Shown: positions 9,411 through 17,539 of the stretch, in pieces | How the letters are laid out: every line of letters begins with the position of its first letter | Numbering within the stretch: the first letter of the stretch is position 1 | DNA from: Pseudoclavibacter chungangensis | GTDB taxonomy: Bacteria; Actinomycetota; Actinomycetes; Actinomycetales; Microbacteriaceae | NCBI RefSeq assembly: GCF_013410545.1 | Contig: NZ_JACCFV010000001.1 | Span: forward strand, 2,914,001-2,978,000 | Direction of reading: 5' to 3' | Length of the DNA: 64,000 nt | Made by a program: the position numbers and the translations under genes | Notes under the pieces: generated by a model | The model's input: only the letters and a program-made list of their open reading frames with translations | Databases searched by the model: none | Told to the model about the DNA's origin: nothing

Positions 9411-10607
9411 CTAGGCCTCGACGCCGATCGCCTCGAACGACTGGCGGGCGATCTCGAGCTCCTCGTTCGTCGGGATCACGAGCACCTCGATCTTCGACGA
9501 GTCCGTCGAGATGCGTCGCTCCTCGTCCGACCGTTCGGCGTTGCGTTCGGGATCGATCTCGATGCCGAGCCACTCCATGCCCTCGAGCGATTCGGCGCGC
9601 ACGAGCTGCGAGTTCTCACCGACGCCCGCCGTGAAGATGATCGCGTCGGCGCCGCCGAGCAGCGCGAGGTACGCGCCGATGTAGTGACGCAGGCGGTGGA
9701 TGTAGATGTCGAGGGCGCCGCGCGCGACCTGGTCGCCGTCCTCGGCGCGGCTCTCGACGTCACGCATGTCGTTCGATCCGGTGAGGCCGAGCAGGCCCGA
9801 GCGGCGGTTCAGGAACGTGTCGAGCTCGTCGATGCCGAGCCCCGCCTGACGGCTCAGGTGGAACAGCACGGCGGGGTCGAGGTCGCCCGAGCGGGTGCCC
9901 ATCACGAGGCCCTCGAGCGGGGTCATGCCCATGCTCGTCTCGATCGATCGTCCGCCCTCGACGGCGCACAGCGAGGCGCCGTTGCCGATGTGGAGGACGA
10001 GCAGCTTGAGGTCCTCGATCGGCCGGTGCAGGTACTCGGCCGCGCGCGCCGCGACGTACTTGTGGCTCGTGCCGTGGGCGCCGTACTTGCGCACGCGGTG
10101 CTTGCGGGCCGTCTCGGCGTCGATCGCGTAGAGCGACGAGGCATCGCTCAAGCTCGTGTGGAAGGCCGTGTCGAACACGGCGACGTGCGGAACGTCCGCG
10201 AACACGGCTCGCGCCACACGGATGCCGGCGAGGTTGGCCGGGTTGTGCAGCGGCGCGAGCGGCACGAGGTCGTCGATGTCGCGCTCGACCTGGTCGTCGA
10301 TGCGGGTCGGGCCGACGAAGCGACGTCCGCCGTGCACGACGCGGTGGCCGACGACCTTCGGGGAGTGCGCGTTGATGTCGGGGCCGTGGGTGAGGAACGA
10401 GCCCATCATGACGGCGAACGCCGCACCGTGGTCGAGGATGGGCTGCTCGCTGCGGAACTTCTCGTCACCGACGCGGTGCGTCGTGACCGCGCGCTCCTCG
10501 CCGATGCGCTCGACGAGGCCGGAGGCGAGCATCTGGCCGGTCGATGCGTCGAGCAACTGGTACTTGAGTGACGACGAACCACTGTTGACGACGAGGGCGA
10601 TGCTCAT
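9411..10607 (-). CDS. ackA: Acetate kinase
   Basis: 398 residues, full family length. Carries the N-terminal phosphate-binding motif VVNSGSSSLKYQ, the signature YGAHGTSHKYVA, the adenosine loop HIGNGASLCAV, and the C-terminal FTAGVGENS. Interconverts acetyl phosphate plus ADP with acetate plus ATP, giving overflow ATP or acetate activation with Pta. The ATG at 10607 overlaps the pta stop by four bases (ATGA), so translation is coupled in the order pta-ackA. Confidence 0.97.
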   Translation of the reverse strand: MSIALVVNSGSSSLKYQLLDASTGQMLASGLVERIGEERAVTTHRVGDEKFRSEQPILDHGAAFAVMMGSFLTHGPDINAHSPKVVGHRVVHGGRRFVGPTRIDDQVERDIDDLVPLAPLHNPANLAGIRVARAVFADVPHVAVFDTAFHTSLSDASSLYAIDAETARKHRVRKYGAHGTSHKYVAARAAEYLHRPIEDLKLLVLHIGNGASLCAVEGGRSIETSMGMTPLEGLVMGTRSGDLDPAVLFHLSRQAGLGIDELDTFLNRRSGLLGLTGSNDMRDVESRAEDGDQVARGALDIYIHRLRHYIGAYLALLGGADAIIFTAGVGENSQLVRAESLEGMEWLGIEIDPERNAERSDEERRISTDSSKIEVLVIPTNEELEIARQSFEAIGVEA

Positions 10608-12715
10608 TCCGGTGCTCCCTGTGCTTGGATCGCCGTGATGGCGACCGTATTGACGATGTCGGCGACGAGTGCGCCGCGCGACAGGTCGTTGATGGGCTTG
10701 TTGAGCCCCTGCAGCACGGGGCCGATCGCGACCGCCCCCGCCGAGCGTTGTACCGCCTTGTACGTGTTGTTGCCCGTGTTGAGGTCAGGGAAGATGAACA
10801 CCGTCGCGCGCCCCGCGACATCGCTGCCGGGGAGCTTCTTGCTCGCGACCGCGAGGTCGGTTGCCGCGTCGTACTGGATCGGGCCCTCGACGAGCAGGTC
10901 CGGCCGGCGCGTGCGCACGAGGTCGGTCGCCTCGCGCACCTTGTCGACGTCGGCGCCCGAGCCCGAATCGCCCGTGGAGTACGACAGCATCGCGATGCGC
11001 GGTGCGACGCCGAACTGTGCGGCCGTCGCGGCCGAGGAGATCGCGATGTCGGCGAGCTGCTCGGCGTTCGGGTCGGGGTTCACGGCGCAGTCGCCGTAGA
11101 CGAGGACGCGGTCGGCGAGGGACATGAGGAACACGCTCGACACGATCGACGTACCGGGCTTCGTCTTCACGATCTCGAACGACGGGCGGATCGTGTGCGC
11201 GGTCGTGTGCGCGGCACCCGACACCATGCCGTCGGCGAGCCCGAGGTGGACCATCATCGTGCCGAAGTAGCTCACGTCCTGCACGCGCTCGGCGGCCTGC
11301 TCGACCGAGACGCCCTTGTGTGCGCGGAGTCGCGCGTACTCCTCGGCGAAGCGGCCAACGAGTTCGGGGTCGTGGGGGCTCAGCACCTGTGCGGCGCCGA
11401 GTTCGACGCCGAGCCCGGCGGCACGCGCGCGCACCTCGGACTCGTCGCCGAGGATCGTGAGGTCGGCGACACGGCGGTCGAGGAGCGTGCCGGCGGCGAG
11501 CAGGATGCGGTCGTCGTCGCCCTCGGGGAGCACGATGCGCTTGCGGTCCGCACGTGCGCGGTCGAGCAGGCCGTACTCGAACATGGCGGGCGTGACGACG
11601 GTCGGCGCGGGCGCGTCGACGAGCTCGAACACGGCCTCGGCGGGCACGCGACCCTCGAAGCTCGCGAGGGCGACGTCGCGCTTGCGGCGCGAGCCGGTCG
11701 CGAGGCTGCCGCGGGTCTGGAGGATGCGCTGCGCCGTCTCGAACGTGCCGCCGTCGGTGCGGACGATGGGCAGGCTCGGGCCGATGCCGGCGATGAGCCG
11801 CTCGATGACGGGCGAGAACTCGAACGGGCCGTTCACGATGACGCCCGAGAGGAACGGGAACGTGTCGGCCTCCTGCGCAAGCAGGACGGCGAGCAGCGTC
11901 TCGGTGCGGTCGGCGGCGACGATGAGCAGGCCGCCCTCGATGAGTCGGTCGAGGACGTTCTCCATCGCCATGCCGGCGATCGTCACGCCGAGCACCTCGC
12001 GTCCGAGGAGAGCTTCGTCGCCGGCGACGAGGCGGCCACCGAGCGCGGTGAGCAGCTGCGCGACCGAGGGGGCGGCGAGGAGCGGCTCCTCGGGCAGTAC
12101 CCACACGGGCACGGGCACGTCGGAGTCCGCGACGAGGGTCGCCTCGACCGCCGAGCGGATCTGGTCGAGTTGCGCCTCGTCGCCGCGGTTGACGACGACG
12201 CCGCCGAGCACGGTGTGTGCCTCGCGCAGCTCGCCGACCGTCGAGTCGACGGCGCGTGCGACCTGCTCGGGGGTGCGTGCCGTGAGGTCGTGGGGGTCGC
12301 GGCCGGTGACGACGAGGACGACGCGGGCACCGAGGTTCGCTGCGATGCGCGCGTTGTCGCCGAGTTCGGCCGGGTTGCCGACGTCGGTGAAGTCGCTGCC
12401 GACGATCACGACCGCGTCGGACGCCTGCTCGACGCGCTTGAACCGTTCGACGATCGTGGGGATCGCCTCGTCCGGGTCGGCGTGGAGCTGCTCGTACGTG
12501 ATGCCGTACGAGTCGTCGTAGCCGAGGCCCGTGCCGGGGTCCTCGCGGTCGAGGAGGAGTTGGAGCACGGCGTCGCGCTCGTCACCCCCCTGGATGAGTG
12601 GGCGGAACACCCCCACCCTCCCGACCCTGCGGCTGAACGCCTCGATGAACCCGAGAGCGACGGCGGACTTCCCCGAGTGTCCCTCGGACGACGTGAGGTA
12701 GATGTTCGACGACAC
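10604..12715 (-). CDS. pta: Phosphate acetyltransferase, long type
   Basis: 703 residues: an N-terminal P-loop domain of the BioD/cobyrinic-synthase type (SSEGHSGKSAVALG), a central DRTGG regulatory domain, and the C-terminal PTA/PTB catalytic domain (about 380-700) with VLPEGDDDRILLAAG and FPDLNTGNNTYK. Converts acetyl-CoA and phosphate to acetyl phosphate. The GTG start at 12715 has no properly spaced ribosome site; instead TACGAT ends 6 bases upstream, so a leaderless message explains the start best. The upstream in-frame extension to 12988 is low-quality sequence and was not used. Confidence 0.95.
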   Translation of the reverse strand: MSSNIYLTSSEGHSGKSAVALGFIEAFSRRVGRVGVFRPLIQGGDERDAVLQLLLDREDPGTGLGYDDSYGITYEQLHADPDEAIPTIVERFKRVEQASDAVVIVGSDFTDVGNPAELGDNARIAANLGARVVLVVTGRDPHDLTARTPEQVARAVDSTVGELREAHTVLGGVVVNRGDEAQLDQIRSAVEATLVADSDVPVPVWVLPEEPLLAAPSVAQLLTALGGRLVAGDEALLGREVLGVTIAGMAMENVLDRLIEGGLLIVAADRTETLLAVLLAQEADTFPFLSGVIVNGPFEFSPVIERLIAGIGPSLPIVRTDGGTFETAQRILQTRGSLATGSRRKRDVALASFEGRVPAEAVFELVDAPAPTVVTPAMFEYGLLDRARADRKRIVLPEGDDDRILLAAGTLLDRRVADLTILGDESEVRARAAGLGVELGAAQVLSPHDPELVGRFAEEYARLRAHKGVSVEQAAERVQDVSYFGTMMVHLGLADGMVSGAAHTTAHTIRPSFEIVKTKPGTSIVSSVFLMSLADRVLVYGDCAVNPDPNAEQLADIAISSAATAAQFGVAPRIAMLSYSTGDSGSGADVDKVREATDLVRTRRPDLLVEGPIQYDAATDLAVASKKLPGSDVAGRATVFIFPDLNTGNNTYKAVQRSAGAVAIGPVLQGLNKPINDLSRGALVADIVNTVAITAIQAQGAPE

Positions 12716-12721
12716 ATCTCC

Positions 12722-12727
12722 ATCGTA
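12722..12727 (-). promoter_or_regulatory. -10 box of leaderless pta promoter
   Basis: TACGAT on the minus strand, separated from the pta GTG by the 6 bases GGAGAT. The GGAG is too close to the start to act as a normal ribosome site. Confidence 0.6.
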
Positions 12728-13029
12728 GAGCCGCGAGGGACGGCACGCCCGGGGCGGCGGGTTGCCGAAGGGATCGGGTGGCGGTGCTCGCGGGCCACGA
12801 TCGGCGGCGACGCACGCGCGGGCAGACCGAGGCCGGCCGGGGGCCGGCTTCCTGACCTGACCGAAGCCCCGCTCGGTCTCCGCTCCTTCCGAGGCGCGGC
12901 TCGCCCCGTCCGCCCGCTCGCCCCGGTTCGCCCCGAGTTCGGCCCCGGTTCGCCCCACCTCGCGAGCCGTGGCGGACACGAGGGGCACGCCATTCCGGTG
13001 CCGCGTCGTCGGGACCCCGACCGAGCGGC
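12728..13029. other. Intergenic region between pta and the SRP RNA
   Basis: About 300 bases without a supported gene. It holds the pta promoter at one end and the SRP RNA promoter at the other; no other structure was recognised. Confidence 0.4.
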
Positions 13030-13035
13030 TACACT
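13030..13035 (+). promoter_or_regulatory. -10 box of the SRP RNA promoter
   Basis: TACACT placed about 6 bases before the first base of the SRP RNA terminal helix. A matching -35 hexamer is not evident. Confidence 0.5.
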
Positions 13036-13040
13036 GGGGG

Positions 13041-13130
13041 CGGCTCCTCGCGTGGCGCCATCCAGGCCAACTCCCCCAGGGCAGAAATGCAGCAAGGGTA
13101 ACCGGGCTCTGGCGGGTGCGCGAGGGGTCC
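13041..13130 (+). ncRNA. ffs: Signal recognition particle RNA, short (4.5S-like) type
   Basis: The ends pair as an 11-bp terminal helix (GGCTCCTCGCG at 13042-13052 with CGCGAGGGGTC at 13119-13129, two G-U pairs). The middle holds the conserved helix-8 loop context CAGGGCAGAAATGCAGCAAG, the Ffh-binding tetraloop and asymmetric bulge. A T-run (13131-13134) follows directly, serving as terminator. The RNA joins Ffh for cotranslational membrane targeting. Confidence 0.9.
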
Positions 13131-13178
13131 TTTTCGTTGCGGCGGACGCGCCGCGTTCGGGGGCGACCCTGGGAGCCG

Positions 13179-13184
13179 CTATGA
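13179..13184 (+). promoter_or_regulatory. -10 box upstream of tRNA-Ser
   Basis: TATGAT about 28 bases before the tRNA 5' end, an appropriate place for a tRNA promoter with a short 5' leader. Confidence 0.5.
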
Positions 13185-13212
13185 TCGTTCGAGCCTGTGC
13201 ACGCACGGGCCT

Positions 13213-13300
13213 GGAGGATTCGCCTAGTGGCCTATGGCGCACGCTTGGAAAGCGTGTTGGGTGCAAGCCCTCAGGGGTTCGAATCCCCTATCCTCCGCCA
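13213..13300 (+). tRNA. tRNA-Ser (anticodon GGA)
   Basis: Acceptor stem GGAGGAT/ATCCTCC, anticodon stem CACGC/GCGTG around loop TTGGAAA giving anticodon GGA (reads UCC/UCU), a long class II variable arm, T-arm with GGTTCGAATCC, discriminator G and an encoded CCA end at 13298-13300. Confidence 0.95.
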
Positions 13301-13495
13301 CGTTCACCGCGTCACCCGCCGCGTTCGCCGGGACCCGCCGCGTCACTCGCCGTGTTCGCCGGGGCCCGCCACGTTCACCGGGACCCGCCGGCTCCACCGG
13401 GGCCCGCCCACCGTGTTCACCGGGGCACGTCGCGTTCACCGGGGCACGTCGCGCTCACCGGGGCACGTCGCGTTCACCGGTGCCCGCCGCGTTCT
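13301..13495. repeat. Degenerate 19-bp tandem repeat after tRNA-Ser
   Basis: About ten imperfect copies of a 19-bp unit close to CGCGTTCACCGGGGCACGT; the last three (about 13425-13482) are nearly identical while earlier ones vary in length and bases. It begins at the very 3' end of the tRNA. No open frame is convincing across it. Confidence 0.8.
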
Positions 13496-13705
13496 CGGTC
13501 GATCACGCCGACACCGTGAGCACTCGACCTGCGCGGTCGCGGTTCCCCACGTCGAGGCGTTTCCACCCCACGGACGAGGCGAGCGGGCGGCGAGGCGAGC
13601 GGTCACACGAGTTCGCATGCGGCTTCACTTGGTTGGTGCGGGTCCGCAAGGCCGGAACGGTCCCGCAGTACTATCCCCCCCCCATCGGTTTCTCCTCCCC
13701 CGCCG

Positions 13706-13791
13706 TTTCCTCCTACGGCTCTCTCCCTACAGCTGTCTCCATCTACGGCTGTCTCCTCCTACGGCTGTCTCCCCCTACGGCACAGTGGCTC
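13706..13791. repeat. Short 16-bp pyrimidine-rich tandem repeat
   Basis: About five imperfect copies of GTCTCCTCCTACGGCT, preceded by a run of ten C. It lies in the 570-base gene-free gap between the tRNA and the end of the HNH nuclease gene; apart from the two repeats nothing else was recognised there. Confidence 0.75.
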
Positions 13792-13867
13792 CTATCCCAC
13801 CGCCGCCCCGGCAGGTGCCGTGGGATCTTCGCTATCCGGCTCGTGCTCGCACCTACCGTCGCCGAGC

Positions 13868-15703
13868 TCAGAATGGTGGCGGGTCGTACCCGGCGCCGGC
13901 GTCGGGCCCGGTTCGTCGGGGACGGATGCCGCGGTGTCCGGTATGGTGTGGCCCGTTCGGCAGCGTGTCGGTGGAGGCCTGGAGTGCGGGGTCGAACTCG
14001 AACTCCGCTTCCATTCTCGTGCGTGGCCGTTCGGTGACCGGTCGAATCGTGGGCGCGATCGAGTGTTCCGAGGTGGCGAGCGCGCGAACCAACCCCGCAG
14101 GCTGTGCCGGGCGGGCGTCTCCGCCTAGTGGGTGGTCGCCGCCGTGAGGTGAGTGGGCGTCTCCGCTTGGCGGGTGGCCGCCTCCTGGCGGATGGCCGCC
14201 TTCGTCTGGTGGGTGGCCGCGGCCTGGTGCGTGCCCGCCGCCAGGTGGTTGGCCGCCTCCGGCTGGTGGATGGTCGTGTTCGTCGTCGTGGTGGTATGCC
14301 CAGGACGGGCGGAACCGTGGCCCGATGGGGCTGGGCCGGTCGGAGTAGCGATCACCGTTCGGTGAGAACCACACCAACCGCCCCGGCTCCCGCTGTTCCA
14401 CGCGCCAGCGGGTGGCGTGCTTGAACGTGTGGTGTCGGCGGCACAGGTGGGCCATGTTCCCGAGCGAGGACGTGCCGCCGTCGGTGACCGCGATGGTGTG
14501 GTCGATATCGCAACGCCGTGCGGGGCGGGTGCAGCCCGGGAAGCGGCAGTGCCCGTCACGGACCCGGAGGAACTCGCGCTGCGCCGTGGTCGGGAAGCGC
14601 GTGTCGCTCTCGCGAGCGACGCCCGTGATCGGATCGGTCAGTACGCGCAGGAACGAGGGTGCACGCGAGGCGAGTTCCCGCGCCTGTTCCACCGGCACCG
14701 GCACCACCCCGTCGAGCAGCGCGGGATCGTCGCCACCATCGAGGAGCGACAGCACGGGCACCGTGATCGCGACGCGCGCGTTGATGCCGCCAGCCGCGCC
14801 GTGCGGCGACCCGCACCCCTCGGCGGGGTCGCTGGTGAGGACGAGTTCGCACAGCAGGTCCGCGCGGATCTGATCATGCGTGCGAGGTTCGTCCGGCCCC
14901 GCGAGGGCTTTCGCCTGCTCGGTGAGGCGGTCGAGCATCGCCGCGCCGAGGAGGGTCGGGACGAGTGCTTCGAGCCGGCTCATGCCGTCGTCTTCGTGCA
15001 CGACCCGCACCCCACGCTGCTCGCGAGCGACCTTGTGCCGCTCGTCGAGACTCTCCCGCATCAGCGTCTGCGCTGCCCGCCGCGCGAGAGCCCGCAACCT
15101 GGCGGGCGTCTCCCGCGAGGCCCCGTCGACCACGGCCCGCTCGTACGCTTTGCGGGCGTCGTCGTCGGGGAGGCGTCGTCCTTCGGCGAGGATCACGCGC
15201 ACGTGCGCGAGCGAGAGGTGCCCATCGCGGAGCATTCCTTCCGTGGCGGGGAACGCGTCGCGCAGCATGAGGCTCTCACCGAGTTCCCGCGACACGACCG
15301 GCTCGGACCGCGCGGTCGCGAGCGCGAGCTGGGCGGTGCGTTCACGCATCGCCGTCACCACCGCATCATCACTCCCGGGATGCTCCTCCCGAGCGTTGAT
15401 GAGCGTGGTTTCGTGGATGAACGCGAGCAGCTCCGCGCGGCGCGCTTCGGCCTTCGCGATGAGCTTGTCCTCGGCACGGACCGCGTCGAGCGCCAAATCG
15501 AAGGCTTCGTCGTGGGCACCAATGCCGTCGAGGTGTTGCAGGTGCATCATGAACGCAACGTGCGGCGCGAGCGTCTCCTGACCACGCGGCCGAGCAGGCG
15601 AGTCACCACCAGCCGACGGGCGCGCGTCACCACCGACCGCCGGACGCGAGGCCGCGTCCGGGGCCGGTGCGGCAGCGGTGCCGCCGGGCTCGTGATCGTT
15701 CAT
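13868..15703 (-). CDS. DUF222 / HNH endonuclease (13E12 repeat family)
   Basis: 611 residues. An alpha-helical DUF222 domain fills about residues 40-330, followed near residue 387 by an HNH nuclease motif with zinc-type cysteines (CRFPGC, IDHTIAVTDGG, LCRRHH). The C-terminal 130 residues are low complexity with Gly-Gly-His-Pro-Pro style repeats (bases about 14110-14280). Families like this are abundant in actinobacteria and often multicopy; their role is unresolved, perhaps DNA modification or mobile-element related. The ATG at 15703 was chosen over the GTG at 15709 because it is the one preserved in upstream duplicated copies of this 5' end. Both promoter region and first 27 or so codons are tandemly repeated upstream. 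Confidence 0.88.
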   Translation of the reverse strand: MNDHEPGGTAAAPAPDAASRPAVGGDARPSAGGDSPARPRGQETLAPHVAFMMHLQHLDGIGAHDEAFDLALDAVRAEDKLIAKAEARRAELLAFIHETTLINAREEHPGSDDAVVTAMRERTAQLALATARSEPVVSRELGESLMLRDAFPATEGMLRDGHLSLAHVRVILAEGRRLPDDDARKAYERAVVDGASRETPARLRALARRAAQTLMRESLDERHKVAREQRGVRVVHEDDGMSRLEALVPTLLGAAMLDRLTEQAKALAGPDEPRTHDQIRADLLCELVLTSDPAEGCGSPHGAAGGINARVAITVPVLSLLDGGDDPALLDGVVPVPVEQARELASRAPSFLRVLTDPITGVARESDTRFPTTAQREFLRVRDGHCRFPGCTRPARRCDIDHTIAVTDGGTSSLGNMAHLCRRHHTFKHATRWRVEQREPGRLVWFSPNGDRYSDRPSPIGPRFRPSWAYHHDDEHDHPPAGGGQPPGGGHAPGRGHPPDEGGHPPGGGHPPSGDAHSPHGGDHPLGGDARPAQPAGLVRALATSEHSIAPTIRPVTERPRTRMEAEFEFDPALQASTDTLPNGPHHTGHRGIRPRRTGPDAGAGYDPPPF

Positions 15704-15900
15704 ACCCACACCCCATCACCACCCTCGGACAACCCGACCCGGACCAGGAACCGGGTCGGAATCGAGAACGGCGACACCGTCGAACCGGGCAGGCGCGACC
15801 ACGAAAGCCCGCGACAGCGCGCGTCACCACCAGCCGCGAGACGCACGGCGGCGTCCAGTGCCGGTGCGGCAGCGGTGCCGTCGGGCTCGTGATCGTTCAT
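15700..15900 (-). CDS. Mini-ORF of repeat unit, copy nearest the nuclease gene
   Basis: 66 residues beginning MNDHEPDGTAAAPALDAA, identical in its first part to the nuclease N-terminus, then a tail ending GGDGVWV. Its stop TGA overlaps the nuclease ATG at 15703, so ribosomes could pass from one to the other. Whether it is translated is unknown; no domain is recognised. Confidence 0.3.
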   Translation of the reverse strand: MNDHEPDGTAAAPALDAAVRLAAGGDARCRGLSWSRLPGSTVSPFSIPTRFLVRVGLSEGGDGVWV

Positions 15901-16097
15901 ACCCACACCCCACCACCACCCACGGACAACCCGACCCGGACCAGGAACCGGGTCGGAATCGAGAACGGCGACACCGTCGAACCGGGCAGGCGCGACCACG
16001 AAAGCCCGCGACAGCGCGCGTCACCACCAGCCGCGAGACGCACGGCGGCGTCCAGTGCCGGGGCGGCGGCGGTGCCGTCGGGCTCGTGATCGTTCAT
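15897..16097 (-). CDS. Mini-ORF of repeat unit, second copy
   Basis: 66 residues, nearly identical to the neighbouring copy, ending GGGGVWV; its stop overlaps the start at 15900. Coding status uncertain. Confidence 0.25.
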   Translation of the reverse strand: MNDHEPDGTAAAPALDAAVRLAAGGDARCRGLSWSRLPGSTVSPFSIPTRFLVRVGLSVGGGGVWV

Positions 16098-16291
16098 ACC
16101 CACACTCCATCACCACCCTCGGACAATCCGACCCGGCCCAGGAACCGCGTCGGAATCGAGAACGGCGACACCGTCGAACCGGGCAGGCGCAACCACGAGC
16201 GCGAGCGACAGCGCGCGTCACCACCGGCCGCGCGACGCACGGCGGCGTCCAGGGCCGGTGCGGCAGTGCCGTCGGGCTCGTGATCGTTCAT
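16094..16291 (-). CDS. Mini-ORF of repeat unit, third copy (one codon shorter)
   Basis: 65 residues; relative to its neighbours one alanine codon is missing in the GTAAAPA stretch, which keeps the frame and the overlap of its stop with the start at 16097. Coding status uncertain. Confidence 0.25.
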   Translation of the reverse strand: MNDHEPDGTAAPALDAAVRRAAGGDARCRSRSWLRLPGSTVSPFSIPTRFLGRVGLSEGGDGVWV

Positions 16292-16381
16292 ACCCACACC
16301 CCATCACCACCCTCGGAGGGTCTGCTGACGGTTTGGTTGAGTCCTTGACCGCATGATCCTGGGAGGGGTCGTGCTGGAAGG

Positions 16382-16681
16382 ATGGCGATCATGCCAGTGA
16401 AGTTCACGGACGAGTTCAAGCGGGATGCTGTCGCGCTTGTCGAGTCGGGCATCACGCAGAAGACGGTGTGCAAGGACCTCGGGATCTCGAAGTCCGCGTT
16501 GCAGGCGTGGGTGCGGGATGCGAAGTTTCAGTCCCATGGGATGACCCCGTCGAGAGATCCTGACGAGCTGCGGCAGATGGCTGCGGCAGTGAAGCGGATC
16601 CGGGAGCTCGAGATGGAGAACGAGGTGCTCCGGCGGGCCGCGGCGTATCTGTCGCAGGTGCATATCACGCCCCCGAAATGA
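16382..16681 (+). CDS. IS3-family transposase OrfA
   Basis: 99 residues: an HTH_Tnp_1 domain (FTDEFKRDAVALVESG...KDLGISKSALQAWV) followed by a leucine-zipper-like helix (RIRELEMENEVLRRAAAYLSQ region). It recognises the terminal repeats. It ends in an ATGA overlap with orfB, where IS3 elements often make an OrfAB fusion by frameshifting; the slippery signal itself was not identified. Confidence 0.92.
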   Translation: MAIMPVKFTDEFKRDAVALVESGITQKTVCKDLGISKSALQAWVRDAKFQSHGMTPSRDPDELRQMAAAVKRIRELEMENEVLRRAAAYLSQVHITPPK

Positions 16682-17508
16682 TCTACCCGCTCGTCCGCGA
16701 GATGGCCGCGGCCGGCGCCCCCGTCAGGGTGCCGGCCGCGGTGGCGTGCAGGGTGCTTGGGTTCAGCGAGCAGGCGTACTACCAGTGGCTCAAACACCCG
16801 GTCTCGGCCCGGGAAGCAGAGGAGCAGCACCTCATCGAGGTGCTGCGGCAGCTGCACGAGGAGGACCCCGAGGGTGGGTATCGGGTGCTCGCCGATGACC
16901 TCGCCGATCTCGGCTACCTGGTCTCGGAACGGCGGGTGTGGCGGCCGTGTCGCCTCGCGGGGATCCGCTCGGCGATCACGACCCGGAAGCGGCGTTACAA
17001 GAAGGCGGGACCGCCCGTGCACGACGATCTCGTGCAACGCGACTTCACCGCCGATCGCCCGAACCAGCTGTGGCTGACCGACATCACCGAGCACTGGACC
17101 GGCGAGGGCAAGCTCTATCTGTGCGCGATCAAAGACGTGGCGGTGAACGCGCTCGAGATGGCCGTCGCGCATCGCGGCAGCCCGACCGGTGTCATCGTGC
17201 ATTCGGATCGAGGCAGCCAATTTCGGGCCCGCCGATTCCTGAAGGCTCTCAAGCGCCACAACCTGCGCGGATCGATGGGACGCGTGGGGGCATGCGGAGA
17301 CAATGCCGCCATGGAGAGCTGGTTCTCGCTGTTGCAGAAGAACGTCCTCGACCGGCACCCCTGGACTACACGACAGGAGCTGCGGCTGGCGATCGTGAGA
17401 TGGATCGAAGGGGTCTACCACCGCAAGCGCCGTCAGCGTCGCCTCGGGAAACTGACCCCGGTCGAGTTCGAGACCATAATGATGGAAGCCGTCACCCTGG
17501 CGGCATAA
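16678..17508 (+). CDS. IS3-family transposase OrfB (DDE integrase), with internal deletion
   Basis: 276 residues with an HTH_21 segment and an rve integrase core. The three acidic catalytic residues are visible in LWLTDITEH, VIVHSDRGSQF and NAAMESWFSLLQK. Compared with typical relatives, the stretch between CAIKDV and AVNALEMAV (around base 17138) lacks about 18-20 residues that normally read like a strand-turn after the first Asp (YS..IVGYS..). The frame is kept. The enzyme is therefore probably inactive. The comparison is from memory of the family. Confidence 0.85.
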   Translation: MIYPLVREMAAAGAPVRVPAAVACRVLGFSEQAYYQWLKHPVSAREAEEQHLIEVLRQLHEEDPEGGYRVLADDLADLGYLVSERRVWRPCRLAGIRSAITTRKRRYKKAGPPVHDDLVQRDFTADRPNQLWLTDITEHWTGEGKLYLCAIKDVAVNALEMAVAHRGSPTGVIVHSDRGSQFRARRFLKALKRHNLRGSMGRVGACGDNAAMESWFSLLQKNVLDRHPWTTRQELRLAIVRWIEGVYHRKRRQRRLGKLTPVEFETIMMEAVTLAA

Positions 17509-17539
17509 CCCCTGACTCAATCAAACCGTCAGCAGACCC

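Larger units (their letters stand above)
15700..16316 (-). repeat. 197-bp tandem repeat array carrying copies of the HNH gene 5' end (part 1)
   Basis: The marker GATCGTTCAT recurs at 15694, 15891, 16088 and 16282, a period of 197, 197 and 194 bases. Each unit holds, on the minus strand, a start codon followed by codons for MNDHEP(G/D)GTAAAPA and then an upstream-like stretch. Starts at 15900, 16097 and 16291 each open a 66- or 65-codon frame that ends in a TGA overlapping the ATG of the next unit. The 194-bp unit lacks exactly one codon. Copies are over 90% alike by eye. Confidence 0.9.
16318..17539 (+). mobile_element. IS3-family insertion sequence inside the repeat array
   Basis: About 1.22 kb bounded by terminal inverted repeats of 26 bp with one mismatch (GGGTCTGCTGACGGTTTG... 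at the left, its complement ending in CAGACCC at the right). It holds orfA and orfB transposase genes with a four-base overlap. No matching short target duplication is seen next to either end (left flank CTCGGA, right flank AACGGC), and roughly 80 bases of the interrupted repeat unit are missing on the right, so the site was rearranged after or during insertion. Confidence 0.9.

Noticed and set aside
13301-13495. CRISPR-like short repeat after the tRNA
   Set aside because: Repeats are contiguous with no spacers and no cas genes.
10625-13519. Open frame of over 960 codons on the plus strand opposite pta, crossing the SRP RNA and tRNA
   Set aside because: Antisense shadow of pta; it runs through RNA genes and has no recognisable domain.
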